A stretch of DNA of 19,828 bases, taken from positions 1 through 19,828 of the forward strand of contig JAHYJF010000032.1 of NCBI GenBank assembly GCA_019428955.1. The letters are read 5' to 3'. Below are positions 14,855-19,828 of the stretch, one piece after another. Origin of the DNA: Burkholderiaceae bacterium (GTDB taxonomy: Bacteria; Pseudomonadota; Gammaproteobacteria; Burkholderiales; Burkholderiaceae_E). A program made the position numbers and the translations under genes. Numbering within the stretch: the stretch's first letter is position 1; each line of letters opens with the position of its first letter. The notes beneath the pieces were generated by a model that made no database searches, was not told the DNA's origin, and saw nothing but the letters and a program-made list of their open reading frames with translations.

Positions 14855-16862
14855 CAGCTCGCTCGCGCGTTTCGCGCGGCTCGGGATTCGGCGCGAGCAG
14901 GATCTCGTGCTGCACCTGCCGCTGCGTTACGAGGACGAAACCACCATCACGGCGATCGCGGCGGCGCGCCCCGGCGCCACCGTCCAGATCGAGGGCGAGG
15001 TGGTGCGCAGCGAGGTGTTGACCCGCGCGCGCCGCTCGCTGGTGGTCGAACTGCGCGACGACAGAGCGGCGGTGACGCTGCGTTTCCTTCATTTCTACGG
15101 TTCCCAGTTGCGCCAGTTCACCCCCGGGGCGCGGATCCGCGCCGTTGGCGAAGTGCGCGGCGGGCTGTTCGGGCTGGAAATCATCCACCCCCGCTACAAG
15201 GTGGTGCGTCCCGGCATGCCGCTGCCCCAGACGCTCACGCCGGTTTATCCGACGGTCGCGGGAGTGGCGCAGGCAGCGCTGCGCTCAGCGGTGCGCAGTG
15301 CACTGGCGGCAGTCGACCTTAGTGAAACGGTGGCGCCCGAGCTGATCGCGGCGCAGGGGCTGCCAGCGCTGGCCGACGCGTTGGCTGTGTTGCACGCGCC
15401 GCCACCGAGCAGTGATCAATTCGCGCTCGCCGAGCGCACCCATCCGGCCTGGCGGCGGGTGATCTTCGACGAATTGCTGGCCCAGCAGCTCTCGCTGCGC
15501 CGGGCGCGCAGCGCACGGGGTCAGCTCGCAGCGCCGAAGCTGGCCGTAAACACCATGGTCACAGCCTTGCTTGCAGCCCTGCCGTTCAAGCTCACGGCGG
15601 CGCAGCGCCGGGTCTGGGCTCAGATCGGCGCCGATCTGGCCCGCACCCAGCCGATGAACCGGCTCTTGCAGGGCGATGTCGGCAGCGGCAAGACGGTGGT
15701 GGCCACGCTCGCGGCGGCACGGGCGATCGGCAGCGGATATCAGGTCGCACTGATGGCGCCGACCGAGATTCTCGCCGAGCAGCACTGGCGCAAGCTCAGT
15801 CCCTGGCTGGAAGCCGTCGGGGTGCGGATCGCCTGGCTCACCGGGTCGCTCAAGGAAAGCGAGAAGAAAGCGGTGCGCGCACGGGTCGCCGCCGGCGAGG
15901 TCGACCTGCTGGTCGGCACCCACGCATTGATCGAGCAGTCGGTCGAATTTGCGCGCCTCGGGTTGACGGTCGTCGACGAACAACATCGTTTCGGCGTCGC
16001 CCAGCGCCTCAAGCTGCGCGCCAAGACCGGCGCGAACGCGCTGCCGCACCAGCTGATGATGAGCGCGACGCCGATTCCGCGCACGCTGGCGATGAGCTAC
16101 TACGCCGACCTCGACGTGTCGTTGATCGACGAGCTGCCCCCCGGGCGCAAGCCGGTGCTGACCAAGCTGATCGCCGCGGCGCGGCGCGACGAGGTACTGG
16201 CCGCGGTGCGTTCGGCGCTTGCCCAGGGTCGGCAGTGCTACTGGGTTTGCCCGCTGGTCGAGGAGAGCGAAGCGCTCGACCTGCAGACCGCGATCGCTAC
16301 CCACGCGTGGTTGGTGGAAGAACTCGCTCCGGCTCAGGTCGCTCTGGTGCATGGCCGGCTCACCGGCGCCGAGAAGCAGGAGGTGATGGCGCGCTTTGTG
16401 AGCGGCGCGGTGGCGGTGTTGGTGGCGACCACAGTGATCGAAGTCGGGGTCGACGTCCCCAATGCCTCGCTGATGGTGATCGAGGACGCCGAGCGCTTCG
16501 GGCTCTCGCAACTGCACCAGCTGCGCGGTCGGATCGGCCGCGGCACCCGGGAGAGCGTCTGCGTGTTGCTGTTCGGCAGTGAACTCGGGTCCATCGCGCG
16601 CGAGCGGCTGCGGGTGATCTATGAATCCGCCGATGGCTTCGAGATCGCACGCCGCGACCTGGCTCTGCGCGGCCCCGGCGAATTTCTGGGAGCGCGCCAG
16701 TCGGGGCTGCCGATGCTGCGCTTTGCCGACCTCGAGCGTGACGCCGACCTGGTCGATGCCGCCAGCGCCGCCGCGGTGGTGATGTTGCGCGATCATCCCG
16801 GGCTGGCCGATCTGCACCTCGAGCGCTGGCTGGGCGCTCGGGAAGAATTCCTCGGCGCCTGA
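14847..16862 (+). CDS. recG: ATP-dependent DNA helicase RecG
   Basis: RecG is a double-strand DNA translocase that remodels stalled replication forks and branch-migrates Holliday junctions. The 671-residue product has the N-terminal wedge/OB domain (about 20-125, LHLPLRYEDET) and the superfamily 2 motifs. These are Walker A GDVGSGKT (276-283), DEQH (377-380), SATPIPRT (406-413), VATTVIEVGVDVPNAS and the arginine-finger motif QLHQLRGRIGRG. The C-terminal RGPGEFLGARQSG is the RecG-specific TRG region. An in-frame TGA at 14838 limits the start: the only codon before the conserved region that fits is TTG at 14847, inside the end of ridA. The protein therefore lacks about 20 N-terminal residues present in E. 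coli RecG (693 aa). The next gene, oxyR, follows after 48 bases. Confidence 0.95.
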   Translation: MASSSLARFARLGIRREQDLVLHLPLRYEDETTITAIAAARPGATVQIEGEVVRSEVLTRARRSLVVELRDDRAAVTLRFLHFYGSQLRQFTPGARIRAVGEVRGGLFGLEIIHPRYKVVRPGMPLPQTLTPVYPTVAGVAQAALRSAVRSALAAVDLSETVAPELIAAQGLPALADALAVLHAPPPSSDQFALAERTHPAWRRVIFDELLAQQLSLRRARSARGQLAAPKLAVNTMVTALLAALPFKLTAAQRRVWAQIGADLARTQPMNRLLQGDVGSGKTVVATLAAARAIGSGYQVALMAPTEILAEQHWRKLSPWLEAVGVRIAWLTGSLKESEKKAVRARVAAGEVDLLVGTHALIEQSVEFARLGLTVVDEQHRFGVAQRLKLRAKTGANALPHQLMMSATPIPRTLAMSYYADLDVSLIDELPPGRKPVLTKLIAAARRDEVLAAVRSALAQGRQCYWVCPLVEESEALDLQTAIATHAWLVEELAPAQVALVHGRLTGAEKQEVMARFVSGAVAVLVATTVIEVGVDVPNASLMVIEDAERFGLSQLHQLRGRIGRGTRESVCVLLFGSELGSIARERLRVIYESADGFEIARRDLALRGPGEFLGARQSGLPMLRFADLERDADLVDAASAAAVVMLRDHPGLADLHLERWLGAREEFLGA

Positions 16863-16872
16863 GTCCGGGCCG

Positions 16873-16901
16873 CTGCCAGTATCAGAAGGGCTTGCTATGA
16901 T
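16873..16901 (+). promoter_or_regulatory. Probable sigma-70 promoter for oxyR
   Basis: CTGCCA (four of six to TTGACA) is separated by 17 bases from TATGAT (five of six to TATAAT), which is preceded by TGC as an extended -10. A start about seven bases downstream would be two or three bases before the oxyR ATG, predicting a nearly leaderless transcript. Confidence 0.55.
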
Positions 16902-16910
16902 CGGAACACG

Positions 16911-17858
16911 ATGACCCTGACCGAACTCAAGTACGTGGTGGCGGTGGCCCGGGAGCGCCATTTCGGGCGTGCCGCGGAGGCCTGCTTCGTCAGTCAGCCG
17001 ACGCTGTCGGTCGGCATCAAGAAACTCGAGAACGAACTCGGCGTCACGATCTTTGAGCGTGGTAGCGGCGAGATCGCGGTAACGCCGGTGGGCGAGCGCA
17101 TCGTCGAGCAGGCGCAAAGTGTGCTCGAGCAGGCTGATGCCATCCACGCCACGGCACAGGGCGGGGCCAATCCGCTGCGCGGACCGTTGCGCCTGGGCGT
17201 TATCCCGACGATTGGCTTGTACCTGCTTCCTTACCTCGTGCCGCAAATAATCTCCTCGACTCCCGGGATGCCGCTGATACTCGAGGAGAACTTCACCGTG
17301 GTGCTGCTCGAGCGGCTGCGCAAGGGCGAAATCGACGTCGCGATCCTCGCCGAGCCCTTCGCCGAACGCGGCCTTGTGACCCGGGCTCTTTACGACGAGC
17401 CGTTCGTGGTGGCGGTGCCGCTGACGCATCCCTGGGCGGAGCGCAGCGCCATCAGGTCGATCGAACTCAAGGGCGAGAACATGCTGCTGCTCGGCCAGGG
17501 GCACTGCTTCCGCGACCAGGTGCTGGAGGTTTGTCCGGAGATGTCGCGGTTTGCGCAGGCCAGTGCCGGAATCCAGCGGACCTTCGAAGGCTCGTCACTT
17601 GAGACTATCCGGCACATGGTGGCCTCGGGGATCGGTATCACGGTGCTGCCGGTGATGGCCGTGCCGGCCGAGCGCGGGGAGGGCCTGCTGCGCTACGTGC
17701 CGTTCGTCGCGCCGGCGCCGGTGCGCCGTGTGGTGCTCGCCTGGCGCAAGGGTTTTCCGCGTGCCGAGGCGATCGAAGCGCTCTACGACGCACTCAGGCA
17801 CATCGACATCCCGGAGGTAAGGATGTGCGCCGACGACCAACCGGTCGAGCACGGTTGA
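16911..17858 (+). CDS. oxyR: LysR-type peroxide sensor OxyR
   Basis: OxyR is a LysR-family tetrameric regulator that senses hydrogen peroxide by forming a disulfide and then activates catalase, peroxiredoxin and related genes. The 315-residue product has the N-terminal winged helix-turn-helix (residues 1-60; HFGRAAEACFVSQPTLS) and a substrate-binding-like domain (about 92-300). The redox cysteines are at 199 (GHCFRDQ) and 208 (VCPEM), exactly the E. coli OxyR numbers and spacing. That separates it from other LysR proteins. The ATG matches the E. coli N-terminus; upstream there is only a weak GGA. An extended -10 promoter lies directly in front. It follows recG, a neighbour also linked to oxyR in Pseudomonas, and ends three bases before cysM. 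Regulator targets cannot be read from this window. Confidence 0.93.
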   Translation: MTLTELKYVVAVARERHFGRAAEACFVSQPTLSVGIKKLENELGVTIFERGSGEIAVTPVGERIVEQAQSVLEQADAIHATAQGGANPLRGPLRLGVIPTIGLYLLPYLVPQIISSTPGMPLILEENFTVVLLERLRKGEIDVAILAEPFAERGLVTRALYDEPFVVAVPLTHPWAERSAIRSIELKGENMLLLGQGHCFRDQVLEVCPEMSRFAQASAGIQRTFEGSSLETIRHMVASGIGITVLPVMAVPAERGEGLLRYVPFVAPAPVRRVVLAWRKGFPRAEAIEALYDALRHIDIPEVRMCADDQPVEHG

Positions 17859-17861
17859 GCG

Positions 17862-18767
17862 ATGAGTACAACCAAAACCATCGACCAGACCATCGGCGCC
17901 TCGCGCCTGGTGCGTCTCCAGCGGCTTGCCGCCGAGGTTGGGGCCGCGCGCGGCAACGTGCTGCTCGGCAAGCTCGAAGGCGACAATCCAGCGGGATCGG
18001 TCAAGGACCGGGCGGCGCTGGCGATGATCGAAGGTGCCGCGGCGCGCGGCGAGATCGTTCCCGGCGACACCCTGATCGAGGCGACCTCGGGCAACACCGG
18101 CATCGCGCTGGCGATGGTGGCGGCGATTCGCGGCTACCGCATGATTCTGATCATGCCCGACAACCTCTCGGTCGAGAGACGTCAGGCGATGCGCGCCTAT
18201 GGCGCCGAACTGGTGCTGGTCAGCCGCGCGAGCGGCATGGAAGGGGCACGAGACCTCGCTCAGCAGATGCAGCTCGAGGGGCGTGGCCTGGTGCTCGACC
18301 AGTTCGCCAACGACGACAACTGGGGCGCGCACTTTGCCACCACCGGGCCGGAAATCTGGCACGGCACTGGCGGTGGCGTGACCCACTTTGTCTCGGCAAT
18401 GGGTACCACCGGCACCATCACCGGGGTGTCGCGTTACCTCAAGGAGCGCAACCCCGAGGTCGTGATCGTAGGCGCCCAACCGGCCGAGGGTTCGTCGATT
18501 CCAGGAATCCGGCGCTGGGGCGAGGGCTACCTGCCGGCGATCTATCGCCACGCCCGGGTCGATCGGCTCGAAGCGGTGACCCAGCTTGATGCCGAGGAAA
18601 CTGCCCGGCGCCTCGCGGCGGAAGAGGGGATTTGTTGTGGTCCGTCCTCGGGAGGGGCGTGCGCGATCGCGCTGCGCCTCGCCGCCACCGTGCGCAACGC
18701 GACCATCGTGTTCATAGTCTGCGACCGCGGCGATCGCTACCTCTCGACTGGACTGTTCCCCGAGTAG
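17862..18767 (+). CDS. cysM: Cysteine synthase B (O-acetylserine sulfhydrylase CysM)
   Basis: CysM is a pyridoxal-phosphate enzyme that makes cysteine from O-acetylserine and sulfide, and in enterics also uses thiosulfate to give S-sulfocysteine. The 301-residue product carries the PLP lysine 48 in NPAGSVKDRAAL and the substrate loop EATSGNTGIALAM (73-85). It also has the phosphate cup GTTGT (181-185) and the CysM-specific EGSSIPGIRRW (209-219) and CDRGDRYLSTG (287-297). These match E. coli CysM rather than CysK. It ends soon after the last motif, without the 14-residue E. coli tail. ATG at 17862 lies three bases after the oxyR stop, which suggests co-transcription and coupling. Its last 31 bases overlap the end of the convergent mltB. 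Confidence 0.95.
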   Translation: MSTTKTIDQTIGASRLVRLQRLAAEVGAARGNVLLGKLEGDNPAGSVKDRAALAMIEGAAARGEIVPGDTLIEATSGNTGIALAMVAAIRGYRMILIMPDNLSVERRQAMRAYGAELVLVSRASGMEGARDLAQQMQLEGRGLVLDQFANDDNWGAHFATTGPEIWHGTGGGVTHFVSAMGTTGTITGVSRYLKERNPEVVIVGAQPAEGSSIPGIRRWGEGYLPAIYRHARVDRLEAVTQLDAEETARRLAAEEGICCGPSSGGACAIALRLAATVRNATIVFIVCDRGDRYLSTGLFPE

Positions 18768-19828
18768 GGCTTGGCCCGGGCCTGGCGCAGCGCCTGCGCC
18801 AGTTCCAGCACCGCCATGGCGTAGAAGCTCGAGCGGTTGTAGCGCGTGATCACGAAGAAGTTGCGGGCACCGAGGTAGTAGCTTGGGGCGTCGTCGCCGT
18901 TGGGCAGGTCGACGAGCGCCAGGACCAGACCGGCCGGCGCCGCAGGCAGCGCGATTACTCCCTGGCGCGCCAGCTCGGCGCTCGAGAAGCTGGGTTCGAT
19001 GCCGGCTTTGGCGAGCGGTTTGATCCGGTCGTAGTCTTCGATGACCGCGTTGAAGTGGGTCGGCCCCCCGGCCTGCCAGCCATGAGCCGTCAGGAAATTG
19101 GCCACGCTGCCGATCGCATCGGTGGCGCTGTCGCGCAGCCTGATCACGCCATCGCCGTCGAAATCGACGGCAAAGTTGCGGATGCTGCCGGGCATGAACT
19201 GGGGCAGGCCGATCGCGCCGGCGTAGGAGCCGAGCACCGACAGCGGGTCGATTCCCGAGTCGTGGGTCCAGACCAGGAACTGCTCCAGTTCGGAACGGAA
19301 GTAGGCGGCGCGCCGCGGATCGTCAAAGCCCAGCGTTACGAGCGCATCGAGGATGCGGAACTTGCCGGTTATCTTGCCGTAGAGGGTTTCGACGCCGATG
19401 ATCGCTACCACGATCTCGGGCGGGACGCCGAACTGCCTGGTAGCCCGCTCGAGGGCGGCCTCGTTTTCCTGCCAGAAGGCGACTCCGCCGGTGATCCGCA
19501 CCGGATCGAGAAAGCGTTCCCGGTAGGCTGCCCACGAGCGTTTGAAGGTCGCCGTCGGGGGGGCAATCAGGCGCAACACCGCCGGAGCGTGGCGGGCCTG
19601 CTCGATTAGTCGGGTAAGTTCGGCGGGTTCGAAGTGGTTGCGCGCCGCGACCTCGGCGATGAATTCCTGGACGTCACCGCGCTGCGTATAGTCTGCGGTC
19701 GGTGTGATCGCCGCTGGCCGGTCGTTGCGCAGCCGCGCCTGGGCCGGTGCCGTAACCAGCGCGGCCAGCAATTCGCCCAGCCGGGGGCCCGCCAGCGTGC
19801 GGGGCGTCAACCTGGCAAGGGCCGAGGG
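18737..19828 (-). CDS. mltB: Lytic murein transglycosylase B (5' end beyond or near window edge)
   Basis: MltB-type enzymes cleave the glycan strands of peptidoglycan with formation of 1,6-anhydromuramic acid, in the periplasm. Numbering from the TTG at 19810, the catalytic glutamate is 141 in IIGVETLYGKITGKF, and the family motif GSYAGAIGLPQFMPGS is at 194-209. A DFDGDG calcium-type loop follows, and the C-terminal NFFVITRYNRSSFYAMAV is characteristic. The TTG gives 357 residues, but the frame stays open to the right edge, so the true start may lie outside. A moderately hydrophobic stretch ending in APAQA just before the conserved domain looks like the end of a signal peptide or anchor. No lipobox cysteine is visible, unlike E. 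coli MltB. The 3' end overlaps cysM by 31 bases in convergent orientation. Confidence 0.92.
   Translation of the reverse strand, partial: PSALARLTPRTLAGPRLGELLAALVTAPAQARLRNDRPAAITPTADYTQRGDVQEFIAEVAARNHFEPAELTRLIEQARHAPAVLRLIAPPTATFKRSWAAYRERFLDPVRITGGVAFWQENEAALERATRQFGVPPEIVVAIIGVETLYGKITGKFRILDALVTLGFDDPRRAAYFRSELEQFLVWTHDSGIDPLSVLGSYAGAIGLPQFMPGSIRNFAVDFDGDGVIRLRDSATDAIGSVANFLTAHGWQAGGPTHFNAVIEDYDRIKPLAKAGIEPSFSSAELARQGVIALPAAPAGLVLALVDLPNGDDAPSYYLGARNFFVITRYNRSSFYAMAVLELAQALRQARAKPYSGNSPVER

Noticed and set aside
15285..17504. 739-codon minus-strand frame across recG and oxyR
   Set aside because: It spans two unrelated conserved genes on the opposite strand and has no recognisable domain or ribosome site; it is a shadow.

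Overview
The window is GC-rich, densely coding bacterial DNA with strong G/C preference in third codon positions. System I cytochrome c maturation genes, an OxyR-type regulator next to recG, and close protein resemblance throughout point to a proteobacterium. I think a betaproteobacterium is most likely, but no rRNA or other taxonomic marker is present. I see no tRNA, rRNA, insertion sequence, prophage, CRISPR array or other sign of a mobile island. No gap between genes exceeds about 135 bases.

Layout. Positions 1-14339 form one train of minus-strand genes. Read in the direction of transcription it starts with a giant UvrA-type ATPase (14339-8664). An elongation factor G paralogue (8610-6556) and the acetylornithine deacetylase ArgE (6494-5328) follow. 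Last comes a tightly packed cytochrome c maturation operon, ccmI-ccmA-ccmB-ccmC-ccmD-ccmE-ccmF (5248 to the left edge), with ccmF cut off after 404 codons. From 14471 the plus strand carries ridA, recG, an oxyR-type regulator and cysM. A convergent mltB (lytic transglycosylase) overlaps the end of cysM and runs off the right edge.

How the genes work together. CcmABCDE load heme covalently onto the periplasmic chaperone CcmE, and CcmF with CcmI and the unseen CcmH attach it to apocytochrome c. The ccm reading frames overlap or nearly abut, which suggests translational coupling. RidA overlaps recG, recG is followed closely by oxyR, and oxyR ends three bases before cysM. This groups imine detoxification, fork repair, peroxide sensing and cysteine synthesis on one strand.

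Most unusual item. The UvrA-type protein is 1891 residues long and contains two complete UvrA units, with four ABC ATPase cassettes in one chain. The N-terminal unit keeps the insertion domain but has a reduced UvrB-binding domain. The C-terminal unit keeps a UvrB-binding-like domain but has lost the insertion domain. Double-length UvrA proteins are, to my recollection, already present in databases, so the fusion itself is probably not new. The complementary loss of domains is the point most worth checking. Everything else looks like ordinary chromosomal housekeeping with some interesting regulatory details.
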